The notes: generated by a model from the sequence alone, not told the origin. 64,000 nucleotides of DNA from Actinomadura craniellae (GCF_003289645.1 NZ_QLYX01000005.1:372001-436000); one strand, 5' to 3'. Shown: positions 7,886-18,245, counted from the stretch's first letter. Translations and numbers: made by a program.

Positions 7886-8799
7886 CGGTCGGGTTCGGGG
7901 TCGGTGAGCCAGCCGAGCAGCCGGGCGTCGAAGGCCTCCGGGCGTTCCTCGTGCGGGAAGTGCCCGGCGTCCTCGATGAGCCGCCAGCGATATGGCGCCG
8001 ACACGTACCGGCCGGAGCCCTGGGCGGTGCTCGGCAGCGTGCAGCGGTCGAGCCCGCCGTGCAGTTGCAGGGTGGGCACCTGGATGGGGGCGCGCATCCG
8101 GTGCGCGTACCGGATGCCGTCCGGGCGGGCCAGGGAGCGGACCAGCCAGCGGTGGTACTCCAGCGCGGAGTGCGCCACCCCGGTGATCTGGAACGCGTCG
8201 CGGAACATCCGCTCGGTGCGGGCGTCCGGCCAGCCCGGGCCCGACCATTCGTGGAGCAGCCGTCCGATCAGGGCGGCGTCGTCGCGGACCAGCCGGCGCT
8301 CCGGCCAGAGCGGCACCTGGAAGCCGAAGCCGTGCCGGGTCGCCCAACCCTGCCGGCGCGGGGCGCCGACGACCGACTGCCGCAGCCGCAGCGGGTGCGG
8401 GGCCGACACCGCCACCAGCCGCTGCACCACCTTGGGGTGGTAGACCGCCGTCGTCCAGGCCAGCAGCCCGCCCCAGTCGTGGCCGACGATGGTCGCGTTC
8501 GCCTCGCCCAGGGCGCGGACCAGCCGGGCGGCGTCGCCGGCGAGGGTGACCAGGTCGTAGCCGCGTGGCGGCTTGTCGCTGCCGCCGTACCCGCGCAGGT
8601 CGACGGCGGCGGCGCGGAATCCGGCCCCGGCCAGGGAGACGAGTTGGTGGCGCCACGACCACCAGCATTCGGGGAAGCCGTGCAGGAGCAGGACGAGTGG
8701 GCCCTCACCGGCCTCGGCCACGTGGAAGCGGGTACCGCCGGCGCTGACGGCCCGGTGGGTCCAGGGGCCGTCGAGCCGGGTGACCGATTCCGTGGGCAT
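7882..8799 (-). CDS. alpha/beta hydrolase, epoxide-hydrolase-like (EphE position)
   Basis: This 305-residue alpha/beta hydrolase has an oxyanion motif HGFPECWWSW (40-49), nucleophile Asp108 in GHDWGG, which is diagnostic for epoxide hydrolases/haloalkane dehalogenases rather than Ser esterases, and a C-terminal catalytic His in GHFPHEERPE. It corresponds in position to M. tuberculosis ephE (Rv3670). Its TAA stop lies within the terminal repeat of MITE-like element A. Six bases separate it from the upstream membrane-protein gene, so they likely share a transcript. Confidence 0.87.
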   Translation of the reverse strand: MPTESVTRLDGPWTHRAVSAGGTRFHVAEAGEGPLVLLLHGFPECWWSWRHQLVSLAGAGFRAAAVDLRGYGGSDKPPRGYDLVTLAGDAARLVRALGEANATIVGHDWGGLLAWTTAVYHPKVVQRLVAVSAPHPLRLRQSVVGAPRRQGWATRHGFGFQVPLWPERRLVRDDAALIGRLLHEWSGPGWPDARTERMFRDAFQITGVAHSALEYHRWLVRSLARPDGIRYAHRMRAPIQVPTLQLHGGLDRCTLPSTAQGSGRYVSAPYRWRLIEDAGHFPHEERPEAFDARLLGWLTDPEPDR

Positions 8800-8805
8800 C
8801 GGCCG

Positions 8806-9228
8806 TTACTCCGTGATCGCGGGCTTCGGGGAGCGCCTGAACGCGGCCAGGTCGCCTCGGACGGTCTTGCGAGTGCGGGGGGCACCGCTGATCTTGCGCA
8901 TCTTCCGCTGGCCGAAGAAGACCAGCCCGCCCGCCAGCGCCGTGTAGCCCACGCCGATCGTCAGGAAGGCGGCCCAGGGCCACATGCCGAGCTCGACCAG
9001 CCCGAAGGCCAGCGAGATGGAGAGCATGATCACCACCAGCGCGCCCAGCAGGCCGGCCAGGCTGAACATCGCGCTGCCGAGCGCGGCCTTCTTCGCGTCC
9101 GCGGTGATCTCGGCCCTGGCCAGGTCGATTTCGGTCTTGACCAGCTTGGCGACGTTGCCCGACGCGAGGGCGACCAGCTCGCCGATGGACTTGTCCTCGA
9201 TCCGCTCGCCTGGTCCTACCTGTGTCAT
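8806..9228 (-). CDS. phage-holin-superfamily membrane protein (Rv3669-like)
   Basis: A 140-residue protein with an amphipathic N-terminal helix (SIGELVALASGNVAKLVKTEIDL region) and two membrane helices at about 50-75 and 82-105, ending in a basic tail. This is the Actinobacterial Holin-X/phage_holin_3_6 pattern; the name is historical and does not imply a prophage. I chose the ATG at 9228 because AGGAG lies five bases upstream; a longer frame starts 15 codons earlier. It is upstream of and probably co-transcribed with the hydrolase. Confidence 0.82.
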   Translation of the reverse strand: MTQVGPGERIEDKSIGELVALASGNVAKLVKTEIDLARAEITADAKKAALGSAMFSLAGLLGALVVIMLSISLAFGLVELGMWPWAAFLTIGVGYTALAGGLVFFGQRKMRKISGAPRTRKTVRGDLAAFRRSPKPAITE

Positions 9229-9397
9229 CTCGCTCCTCTCCCGTTGTCCGGCGGGCTCGGGCCGCGGTGACACACGAGATCGCCGGGAGCAAGCCTGGCA
9301 GCCACAGGCACCGGAGGGCTACCCGGACCGCCGTCGGATGCGCGGGAGTGGCGGGCCGCCCGCGCGGGGAACGTCCCCGCGCGGGCGGCTCACGCGG

Positions 9398-11356
<1,959 letters not shown>

Positions 11357-11509
11357 GTGTGCTCCTTCTGACCGTGTGCGGTGCGCCCGGTAAGTCCCAC
11401 TTCACCAGGGAGGGCCGGGCGCTCACAAGTACCCGCTCGCCGCCCGTCACATGCTATGCGGCCCCCACCGATTCTCCGGCGGCCGGAGGACGGCATAGGG
11501 TCGGGCACC

Positions 11510-12328
11510 GTGAGCGATCCTCTAGCCCAAGTCGCCGCGCTGCCCGGGGTGGCCGAGTCCGTCGACGGTGCCCGGTCGATGGTGGACCGGCTGCTCGGTC
11601 ACCGGATCCTGCGCCGCCGCAGCGCCGAGGTGTCCGCCGAGTCCGCGCTGCGCGGCGCCCGCGCGTCGGCCGCGCTGGAGGGCGTGAAGGTGTCCCTGGA
11701 CGAGTTGCGCGCCCTGGGCGCCGATCTCGCCGCGCCCGGCCCGACGGCCGCCGAGGACCCCGTCCCGCAGGGGGCGTTGCGGATCGCCGCCGAACTGGGC
11801 TCCCTGTCCGAGACCTGGCGGCGGGCGCCCCGGCAGGTGCTGGCCCGGCTGCACGTGCTCGGCGCGGCCGGGTTCGCGGAAGCCGGGGAGCTCGGCCGGC
11901 CGCGCCTCGCCGGGCAGCCCGTGCGGGACGCGCTCGAACTCGGCCCGCCGCCTGGCCCGGACGAGGTCGCCGTCCGGCTGGACCAGCTCAGCTCGCTGCT
12001 GACCGCGCCGACGAAGGCCCCCGCCCTGGTGGTGGCGGCGGTCGCGCACGGCGAGCTGCTCGTGCTGCGGCCGTTCGGCCAGGGGGACGGGATGGTCGCG
12101 CGGGCCGCCGAGCGCCTCACCCTGGTCCAGCGTGGCCTGGACCCGAAGTCGCTGACGGCGCCCGAGGTGGGGCACGCCGAACTCGCCGAGGAGTACGCGG
12201 CGGCGGCGCGGGCCTACGCGGCGGGCGGGCCCGAGGGGGTCGCGCGGTGGGTGCGGCACTGCGCCGATGCGGTGGCGGCGGCCGCCCGTGACTCGATCGC
12301 GATCTGCGAGGCGTTCATGCGGGGCTGA
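11510..12328 (+). CDS. Fic-fold protein with degenerate catalytic motif
   Basis: A 272-residue protein. Residues 53-58 (SAALEG) fit the Fic inhibitory motif (S/T)xxxE(G/N), as in class II Fic proteins. Residues 187-198 (RPFGQGDGMVAR) align with the Fic core HPFxxGNGRxxR, but the catalytic His is Arg, Asn is Asp and the first Arg is Met. AMP-transfer by the usual chemistry is therefore unlikely. It may be a regulatory pseudo-enzyme. The start is GTG 11510. Homologues sit between acs and ssd in other actinomycetes, to my recollection. Function unknown. Confidence 0.72.
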   Translation: MSDPLAQVAALPGVAESVDGARSMVDRLLGHRILRRRSAEVSAESALRGARASAALEGVKVSLDELRALGADLAAPGPTAAEDPVPQGALRIAAELGSLSETWRRAPRQVLARLHVLGAAGFAEAGELGRPRLAGQPVRDALELGPPPGPDEVAVRLDQLSSLLTAPTKAPALVVAAVAHGELLVLRPFGQGDGMVARAAERLTLVQRGLDPKSLTAPEVGHAELAEEYAAAARAYAAGGPEGVARWVRHCADAVAAAARDSIAICEAFMRG

Positions 12329-12343
12329 CCCCGCTCGCACATG

Positions 12344-12373
12344 ACGAGCGGCGTCCCGCCGTGGGGCGCCGCT
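12344..12373 (+). terminator. hairpin after the Fic-like gene
   Basis: GAGCGGCGTCCC pairs with GGGGCGCCGCTC through 12 positions with one wobble, 15 bases after the stop codon. There is no U-tract. Confidence 0.5.
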
Positions 12374-12860
12374 CACCGTCACGTCACACCGGGTTACCAG
12401 GCGTGCATTCCTGTTCGTCGGGTCGGGACGAGCCCGCCGCGACGCGCCTTGTCGAGGCTGGCCGCGCGTGGGTGCCCGGGTGCCGTGCTCGGACGGTTGG
12501 TCCGTGACTCCTGTCTACGCCTCGTATGCCCAGATCGCAAGCCCGTGATTGGTAAAACCGGAGGATCGCGGCGTGGTGGGCGGGCTTGTGTCGGAGCGGA
12601 TTACGGTGCTGTTGTCACGTGCCATTTTCGGACCGTTGCGGAGCGCGGAAATTGATCACTCAGGGTGATTATCCGAGGTGGCTCGGGCGCTTTTCCGGGG
12701 TGCGTGGGGAGTCGCCGCGGTTGTGCCGGGAAACACCGGCGGCACAGGCGGTGGGAGGGCACGGAGAGGGGTCCGAGCGGGAAAAATTATTGGTCCTGCC
12801 GACTTTCGTGCTCGACGGAACTTGTCGGGGTCAGGCAGCATATGTTGTATCTGCCTACAC

Positions 12861-13042
12861 TGTGGATAAGGCTTTACCTGGGCTGTGGATCGTGCGGCTC
12901 ACGCGCGCCCGATCGCCTGAGACTTTCCTGGAATACGGCCCGGCTCTACCCCCCCGGAGCCGGACCGTACGGCGACCCCCGCTCTCCCCCCCCGGCGGGG
13001 GTCGCCTCATGTCCGCACGGTTTTCCACAAGTCTGTGGACGG
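12861..13042. promoter_or_regulatory. cluster of TTATCCACA-type boxes upstream of ssd
   Basis: Minus-strand TTATCCACA (12861-12869) is a perfect DnaA-box 9-mer. CGATCCACA (12884-12892, minus), TTTTCCACA (13021-13029, plus) and CCGTCCACA (13034-13042, minus) are near matches. The same TTATCCACA occurs at 18361-18369, upstream of the pilin gene. Whether DnaA or another factor binds is unknown. Confidence 0.45.
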
Positions 13043-13105
13043 CTTCCGGGTCGGGGCGGCGCCGGCGGAGGCTGGTGGCGAGCACAGGCGTACGAGGAGG
13101 GGTCC

Positions 13106-14185
13106 ATGGCCGATGTACTGCTCGCCACCGGCGATCCGGTGCTGCTCGACGACCTGCGGCGGCTCGCCGCGGCCGCCGACGTCACGGCCGAGGTGGTGCG
13201 CGACGCCGGGGAGGCCCGGGCGGCGTGGCACCGCCCGGCCCTGCTCCTGCTCGGCGCCGACCTGGCCGACGGGTTGATCCGGGCCGAGCCGCCGCGCCGG
13301 CCCGGGGTGGTCCTGGTCGTTCCCGAGACCGGTGCGGACGACGGGGCCTACCGGCGGGCCGTCGAGGTCGGCGCGCACGAACTGGCCGCGCTGCCCAGAG
13401 ACGAGACGTGGCTCGTCGACGCGATGGCCGCCGTCACCGAACCACCCGGCGGGCGGGCCGGCACCGTCTGCGTGACTGGCGGGTCCGGTGGCGCGGGGGC
13501 GAGTGTCCTGGCCGCGGTCCTGGGCCTGGCCGGCGCGCGGCGCGGGCTGAGCACGTTGCTGGTGGACGGCGACCCGCTGGGCGGCGGGCTCGACCTGCTG
13601 CTCGGCCGGGAGGACGCCGACGGGGCCCGCTGGGCCGACCTCGCCGGGCGGCAGGGGCGCATCAACGCGGCCGGGCTGCACGAAGCGCTGCCGAAGGCGG
13701 GCGATCTGGCGGTCCTCTCCTGGTCCCGTGACCGGGCCGGGCCGGTCGCGCCGGCGGCGATGGGTTCGGTGCTCGCCGCGGCCGCGCGCGGCTTCGACCT
13801 GGTGGTCGTCGACGTGCCCAGACGGTTCGGTGACGCCGACCGGGTCGCCTTGGACCTCGCCGACCTGGTGCTGCTGGTTGTCCGCGCCGAACTCCGGGCG
13901 GTGGTGGCCGCCGACCAGGCCGCGGCCGCCCTGCGCGACCACGCCCCCGACCTGCGGCTGATCGTTCGCGGCCCGGCGCCGGGCGGGCTGACGGCCGATG
14001 CGATCTCCGTGGCCCTCGATCTGCCGGTCGCGGGCAAACTGCCCGATGACCGGCGCGTTCCGGCGGCGCTCGAACGAGGCGAACTAATCCGGGTGACCCG
14101 CCGCGGTCCGCTCATCGGCCTGTGCGAACGCCTCGTCGACGACGTCCGCCGCCCCACGTCCTTCCCGCGCGCCGAGGCCGCCTAG
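13106..14185 (+). CDS. ssd: septum-site-determining / TadZ-CpaE-like protein
   Basis: This 359-residue protein is of the Ssd group (Rv3660c), with an atypical receiver-like N-terminal half (1-110) and a MinD/CpaE-type ATPase half. The P-loop region VCVTGGSGGAGASVLAAVLG (about 121-140) lacks the usual GK(T/S) lysine. A LLVDGDPLGGGLDLLLG strand and switch-like LVVVDVPRRFGDADR are present. The start is ATG 13106 with GAGGAGG five bases upstream. It heads the tad genes, where it would localise the secretion machinery. The TAG stop is inside the terminal repeat of element B. Confidence 0.88.
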   Translation: MADVLLATGDPVLLDDLRRLAAAADVTAEVVRDAGEARAAWHRPALLLLGADLADGLIRAEPPRRPGVVLVVPETGADDGAYRRAVEVGAHELAALPRDETWLVDAMAAVTEPPGGRAGTVCVTGGSGGAGASVLAAVLGLAGARRGLSTLLVDGDPLGGGLDLLLGREDADGARWADLAGRQGRINAAGLHEALPKAGDLAVLSWSRDRAGPVAPAAMGSVLAAAARGFDLVVVDVPRRFGDADRVALDLADLVLLVVRAELRAVVAADQAAAALRDHAPDLRLIVRGPAPGGLTADAISVALDLPVAGKLPDDRRVPAALERGELIRVTRRGPLIGLCERLVDDVRRPTSFPRAEAA

Positions 14186-14487
14186 GGCGTGTTTCGAGTC
14201 GGCCGGATGCTGGTGGTCCTGGTTCGCTCGTGCAGGACCCGGCCGCCCTGGCGGGGTGTGCCTTGCGGGTGACGTACCGCCAGGGTCGCCGGTACCGGCC
14301 TGACTCACTCCGCTGACCCGACCGGAAGCCTGTCACCTGGCACCAGCGCCTGCACCGGTGATCGTTGAGGAATGGGGGCTCCAGCCCCACCAGTCCTCAA
14401 CGATCGCGGTCCGGTACTCCACCGGACCTCGTTGATCAGGTACCGGCTCGCGACACGCCAGCTACCCAGCCCCCTTAGAACACGCCT
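14182..14487 (+). mobile_element. MITE-like element B between ssd and tadA
   Basis: Left end CTAGGGCGTGTTTCGAG (14182); the right end, read inwards from 14487, is CTGAGGCGTGTTCTAAG. The first ~70 bp align with the reverse complement of element A's right end (shared GCAGGACCCGGCC block). The same central hairpin is present (14359-14405, GATCGTTGAGGA...TCCTCAACGATC). It contains an extra ~90 bp relative to A. A second end-like block (GCGACACGCC, ~14450-14459) leaves the right boundary uncertain. Its left end supplies the ssd stop codon. No coding capacity. Confidence 0.68.
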
Positions 14488-14644
14488 CAGCCGAGCCGTA
14501 CCGGCAGGCCGCCGTTCGTGGCGCGGCTTCCCGCATGGCGCTGCGACCCGACCGGTGGGCCTCCCGTGCGGGCGGCCACCCGAACCGGATGTGCCGGGCG
14601 GCCCGGAACCGTCCGCTCGCCCTCCGACGAATGGAGTGATCGAC

Positions 14645-15802
14645 ATGAGCAGAATCGTGGCCGCCGTCCGGGAACGGCTGGCCGAGACGGGAGAGGCGCC
14701 CACTCCCGGCGAGGTCGCGGCGGCGCTCCGGGCCGAGGAGCGGCTGCTGGGCGACACCGAGGTGCTGGCGCTGGCCGACACGTTACGGGCCGACCTGGTG
14801 GGGGCGGGCCCGCTGGAGCCCCTGCTGCGGGTTCCCGAGGTGACCGACGTGCTGGTGAACGGCCCCGGCGAGGTCTGGGTGGACGCCGGGACGGGCCTGG
14901 TCCGCACCGAGGCCCGCTTCGCCGATGAACTCGCGCTGCGCCGGCTCGCCCAGCGGCTCGCCGCGGCGGCCGGGCGCCGGCTCGACGACGCGTCCCCGTA
15001 CGTCGACGCCAGGCTGCCCGGCGGGGTGCGGTTGCACGCGGTGCTCGCTCCGGTGGCGGCGAGCGGTACATGCCTGTCGCTACGGCTGCCCCGCCGCAGG
15101 GTCTTCACCCTCGACGAACTGGTCTCCGCCGGAGCCATGCCGCCGGGCGGCGCCGCGCTGCTGGCCGCCCTGGTCGCGGCGCGCACAGCGTTTTTGATCA
15201 CTGGCGGAACGGGAACCGGCAAGACCACGATGCTCAGCGGGTTGCTGACGCTGGTCGACCGGCGGGAGCGGCTGGTCCTGGTGGAGGACTCGGCCGAGTT
15301 GCGGCCCGCCCACCCGCACGTGGTCCGGTTGGAGGCCCGTCCGCCCAACGTTGAGGGCGCCGGCGGGGTGACGCTGCACGACCTCGTCCGGCAGGCCCTG
15401 CGCATGCGCCCCGACCGGCTGGTGGTCGGAGAGGTGCGAGGCGCCGAGGTGGTGGACTTGCTGGCCGCCATGAACACGGGCCACGAGGGCGGTTGCGCCA
15501 CTTTGCACGCCAACGCGCCGGCCGACGTGCCCGCCCGCCTGGAGGCGCTGGCCTGCGCGGCCGGCCTCAGCCGGGAGGCGGTGCACAGCCAGCTCGCGGC
15601 CGCGCTCGACGTGGTCGTCCATCTGGTCCGCGAACCGGGCGGGCCTCGCCGGGTGGCCGAGGTGTGCCTGCTCGACCGGGGCGCGGACGGGCTGGTCACC
15701 GCCTTTCCCGCGGTGACGTTCACCCCTGGCGGAGCCCTGGTTCTCGGCCCGGCCGCCGACCGGCTGGCCGAACGCCTCGGCGGCGGGTGGCTTCCCACAT
15801 GA
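14645..15802 (+). CDS. tadA: TadA/CpaF secretion ATPase
   Basis: This 385-residue type II/IV secretion ATPase carries an N-terminal domain (1-150, with VTDVLVNGPGEVWVD), Walker A GGTGTGKT (187-194), Asp box LVLVEDSAEL (~210-219), His box and Walker B (RPDRLVVGEVRGAE), then GHEGGCATLHANAP. It powers assembly of Flp/Tad pili or related secretion. The start is ATG 14645, with GGAG about nine bases upstream. It corresponds to Rv3659c. Element B stands between it and ssd, so transcription from the ssd promoter must pass a strong hairpin. Confidence 0.93.
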   Translation: MSRIVAAVRERLAETGEAPTPGEVAAALRAEERLLGDTEVLALADTLRADLVGAGPLEPLLRVPEVTDVLVNGPGEVWVDAGTGLVRTEARFADELALRRLAQRLAAAAGRRLDDASPYVDARLPGGVRLHAVLAPVAASGTCLSLRLPRRRVFTLDELVSAGAMPPGGAALLAALVAARTAFLITGGTGTGKTTMLSGLLTLVDRRERLVLVEDSAELRPAHPHVVRLEARPPNVEGAGGVTLHDLVRQALRMRPDRLVVGEVRGAEVVDLLAAMNTGHEGGCATLHANAPADVPARLEALACAAGLSREAVHSQLAAALDVVVHLVREPGGPRRVAEVCLLDRGADGLVTAFPAVTFTPGGALVLGPAADRLAERLGGGWLPT

Positions 15803-15900
15803 ACACGGCGGACGGTTCCCCCGCCTTCAGGAACACCCGAAGATCCCCTACCTTCCGGGACACCCGAAGAGCGGCGGCCCGCTCGGTGCGGCGTTCCCTT

Positions 15901-15951
15901 TGGATGGAACACGGTGGGGTGGAACACGGTGGGGTGGAACACGGTGGGGTG
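15901..15951. repeat. 15-bp tandem repeat before tadB
   Basis: Three head-to-tail copies of GGAACACGGTGGGGT, the last with one changed base at its end, lie between tadA and tadB. The rest of 15803-15995 shows two related ACACCCGAAGA blocks. The frame is open through the repeats (TRWGG units), so a TTG-initiated longer TadB cannot be fully excluded, but no ribosome site precedes it. Confidence 0.85.
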
Positions 15952-15995
15952 CGGACCGTCCGGCTCCCGCCCGGCCATTCCTCCCGGGGCTCCGG

Positions 15996-16736
15996 ATGAC
16001 GGCCCCGGCGCTCCCAGCCGCGGCACTGGTGTGCGCGGTGGCGGCGATCTGGATCGGGGCGGGCCCGGCACCGGCCACGATCCGGCTGCGAGAGCTGCTG
16101 GTGCGCCCGGTGCCCGGGCCCGTCGTGCGCGTCGCCCGGAGGGCGGGGCGACGGGTTGCGACGATCAGGGCCGAGCGCGGCCGGCACGAGCTGTGGCGGT
16201 CGGCCGTCATCGAGCTGTGCGACGGCGTCGCCGCCGAACTCGCGGCGGGGCGCGCCGCCGAGAGCGCGCTGGCCGAGGCCGCCGCGGCGCTGGACGAGCG
16301 GGTGGGCGCCGTACTGCTGACCGAGTGGGCCCGCGGCCGGGCCGCGGGTGAGGACACCGCCGCGATGCTCGATCGGCTGGCGGCCCGCCCGGGCGCGGAC
16401 GGGCTGCGGTTGCTGGCCGCCTGCTGGCGGATCGGAGCCGAGCGGGGCGGCACGTTCGGCACGGTGATCGAAGGGCTGGCCGGATCCCTGCGCGAGGAGG
16501 AGGCGCAGCGCCGCGAGGTCGCCTCCCAACTGGCCGGCCCACGGGCGACCGCCCGGCTGCTCGCGGCCCTGCCCCTGCTGGGGCTCGCCATGGCAGGCGC
16601 CCTGGGAGCCAGGCCGCTGGCGTTTCTGTTCGGCACGATCCCCGGCGCGATCTGCCTGGTGCTCGGCCTCGGGCTCGACGCGCTCGGCCTCCACTGGACC
16701 CGCCGCCTCGTCACCGCCGCCCAGACCACCCGCTGA
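15996..16736 (+). CDS. tadB: TadB-like pilus assembly membrane protein
   Basis: A 246-residue type II secretion F-domain protein. It has an N-terminal membrane helix (about 5-22), a cytoplasmic four-helix GspF-like domain with ELCDGVAAELAAGRAAESAL and GGTFGTVIEGLAGSLREEEAQRREVASQL, and two membrane helices near the C-terminus (about 188-230). It corresponds to Rv3658c, the inner-membrane platform partner of TadA. ATG 15996 was chosen; the upstream site is weak. It lies 193 bases after tadA. Confidence 0.85.
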   Translation: MTAPALPAAALVCAVAAIWIGAGPAPATIRLRELLVRPVPGPVVRVARRAGRRVATIRAERGRHELWRSAVIELCDGVAAELAAGRAAESALAEAAAALDERVGAVLLTEWARGRAAGEDTAAMLDRLAARPGADGLRLLAACWRIGAERGGTFGTVIEGLAGSLREEEAQRREVASQLAGPRATARLLAALPLLGLAMAGALGARPLAFLFGTIPGAICLVLGLGLDALGLHWTRRLVTAAQTTR

Positions 16737-17339
16737 TCCGCCCCACCGGGCCCTGCCCACCCACCGCGAAGGAGCGCGCACATTGCGTCGCACGGCTACG
16801 ACGGAACTCCCCCGACCCGCTCTTTTACGCGCTTGGAGCCACCGCTCAAGGACGGTGCACCTCGGCTGCGACCACCTGCCGACCGGGGCGGTTCCCGGCC
16901 ACCGTGACCGCTCGGCGGGGAGAAGGCCCGGCCGTGGCCATCGCCATCGCCCGATCGGACGGAAGCCGTACTGCGGTTTCCGTCCGATGGGCACATCACC
17001 CGGCCCTGAGGACCGCACGGCCGGAAGGGCATTCGGTTGCGGGAGTCACTCCACCCGTAGGGGAATCGGCCGTGGCAACCGCCTGTTCTGGGTGGGTTCC
17101 GGCCCCCGGCACGGTCTGACCGGGAGATGTTCCGCCTGCCGGCACCGCTCGGCCGGGACCAGCCGCTTTCAAGGGAACCACCTGGCCAGGGCGGGTCCCG
17201 GTGGGGCAGGTCCCGGTGGGGCGGGTTTCGGTGGGGCGGGTCTCGACAGGGTGGGTCCCGGCGGGGTGGGTTTCGGCGGGGCAGGTCCCGGCGTGGTTCA
17301 AGGACGGTGGCGCTTCCAGGGGCAGTGCGGAGGTTGCAG
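16737..17339. other. 603-bp gap between tadB and tadC
   Basis: These two genes are normally adjacent. The gap has a strong hairpin (ATCGGACGGAA 16954-16964 with TTCCGTCCGAT 16978-16988, extended by inner CCG/CGG pairs) and a ~15-bp degenerate minisatellite (about 17186-17290, GGTCCCGGTGGGGCG-type units, about seven). A TTG frame from 16783 runs through it, with AGPGG repeats and a GAAGGAG site, but its codon quality and composition do not convince me that it is a gene. Confidence 0.6.
17186..17290. repeat. 15-bp minisatellite upstream of tadC
   Basis: About seven degenerate head-to-tail units of the form GG(T/A)(C/T)(C/T)CGG(T/C)GGGG(C/T)(G/A), directly before the tadC ribosome site. The GGTGGGGT core is also the core of the three-copy repeat before tadB. 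Confidence 0.8.
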
Positions 17340-18098
17340 GTGAGCGCGGCTTTGGCGGTGGTGTGCGCCGCGATCGCGGGATTCCTGGCGTGCCCGGCGG
17401 CGCCGGGCGTGCGGCGCCGGCTGGCGGATGTGTTGATCGGCCGGACGCGGGTCGGTGGCCGGGGGTCCCGTTCTGCCGGCAGCGGGCTCGCGGGACGGCG
17501 GGCCGATGCCCGCCGGTACGGTGCCGCGGTCCTCGCGGGATCGGCGGGCGCGGCCGTGCTCGGCGGTTGGTTCGGGGTGCTGGCCGGGATCGGCCTGGCG
17601 GTCGGTTGCGCGGTCGTGCTGGGCCGGCTGGAGCCTCGGGAGGTCCGGTTGCGCAGAGCCCGGTTGGTAGCCGATCTGCCCGTGGCGGTGGACCTGCTGG
17701 CGGCCTGCCTGCGGGCCGGCGCACCATGGGGAGGCGCGGTCGAAGCCGTTGCGGACGCGATCGGCGGCCCGCTCGGCGACGAACTGCACGCGGTGGCCGC
17801 CCAGGTGCGGCTGGGAGCCGATCCCGCCACCGCCTGGTCGGCGCTCACCGCCGATCCCGCGCTGGCACCTCTCGCCCGGGCCGCGGCGCGGGCCGTCCAC
17901 AGCGGTACCGCCCTGGCCCCCGCCCTGGCCCGGCTGGCTCACGACCAGCGCCGGTCCGCCCAGCAGGCCGCCACGGCACGTGCCCGGGCGGCCGGTGTCC
18001 AGGCGGTGGCCCCGCTGGGGCTGTGCTTCCTGCCCGCTTTCGTGTTCCTGGGGATCGTCCCGGCCATCGCCGGAATCGCCACCACCCTTCTCCCCTAA
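17340..18098 (+). CDS. tadC: TadC-like pilus assembly membrane protein
   Basis: A 252-residue F-domain membrane protein with an N-terminal helix (LAVVCAAIAGFLACPAAPGV), a central pair (about 62-95), a GspF-like helical domain (DLPVAVDLLAACLRAGAPWGGAVEAVADAIGG region) and C-terminal hydrophobic helices (LGLCFLPAFVFLGIVPAIAG). It pairs with TadB as the pilus platform (Rv3657c position). The GTG start at 17340 has GGAGG six bases upstream. The TAA stop lies inside the CTAAGG end of element C. Confidence 0.85.
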   Translation: MSAALAVVCAAIAGFLACPAAPGVRRRLADVLIGRTRVGGRGSRSAGSGLAGRRADARRYGAAVLAGSAGAAVLGGWFGVLAGIGLAVGCAVVLGRLEPREVRLRRARLVADLPVAVDLLAACLRAGAPWGGAVEAVADAIGGPLGDELHAVAAQVRLGADPATAWSALTADPALAPLARAAARAVHSGTALAPALARLAHDQRRSAQQAATARARAAGVQAVAPLGLCFLPAFVFLGIVPAIAGIATTLLP

Positions 18099-18245
18099 GG
18101 CCTGTCTCAAAGTGAGGCCGGCAACCCCTGGCGATACCACCAACGCCCGCCTCCGGCCTCTTGCCCGAATGATCGTTGAGGAGGGGTGGGGTCCCAGCCC
18201 CACCCCTCCTCAACGATCACCGGCGCAGGGGCTTGTGCCAGCCGG
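18095..18245 (+). mobile_element. MITE-like element C after tadC (right end lost or unclear)
   Basis: It begins CTAAGGCCTGTCTCAAAG and aligns with element A from 7671 for about 150 bp, including the shared TACCACCAACGCCCG block and the central hairpin (18170-18219; arms TGATCGTTGAGGA...TCCTCAACGATCA around GGGGTGGGG...CCCCACCCC). I could not find the matching right end, so it seems truncated. The first bases form the tadC stop codon. Confidence 0.68.

Larger units (their letters stand above)
12329..13105. other. 777-bp gap upstream of ssd
   Basis: No convincing gene was seen; the open frames here have no recognisable protein features. The gap holds the Fic-gene hairpin, a moderately AT-rich part (12530-12870), four TTWTCCACA-like 9-mers (12861-12869 and 12884-12892 on the minus strand, 13021-13029 plus, 13034-13042 minus), and a strong hairpin near 12970-13003 (GGCGACCCCCGC with GCGGGGGTCGCC around a C-run). 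It probably contains the ssd/tad promoter and its control sites. Confidence 0.6.

Noticed and set aside
8806-9228. Prophage signal from the holin-superfamily gene
   Set aside because: The family is a chromosomal actinobacterial membrane protein in conserved housekeeping order; no other phage genes are present.
12341-12655. A 104-codon frame downstream of the Fic-like gene
   Set aside because: It starts inside the terminator hairpin, has no ribosome site and no recognisable protein features.
12861-13042. Replication origin (DnaA boxes)
   Set aside because: No dnaA, dnaN, rpmH or AT-rich unwinding element nearby; only one perfect box. Treated as promoter motifs.
16783-17343. A TTG-started frame with AGPGG repeats between tadB and tadC
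   Set aside because: It has a plausible ribosome site, but the sequence is Arg/Gly/His-rich without a domain and the repeats are an intergenic minisatellite. It is kept only as a possibility in the gap entry.
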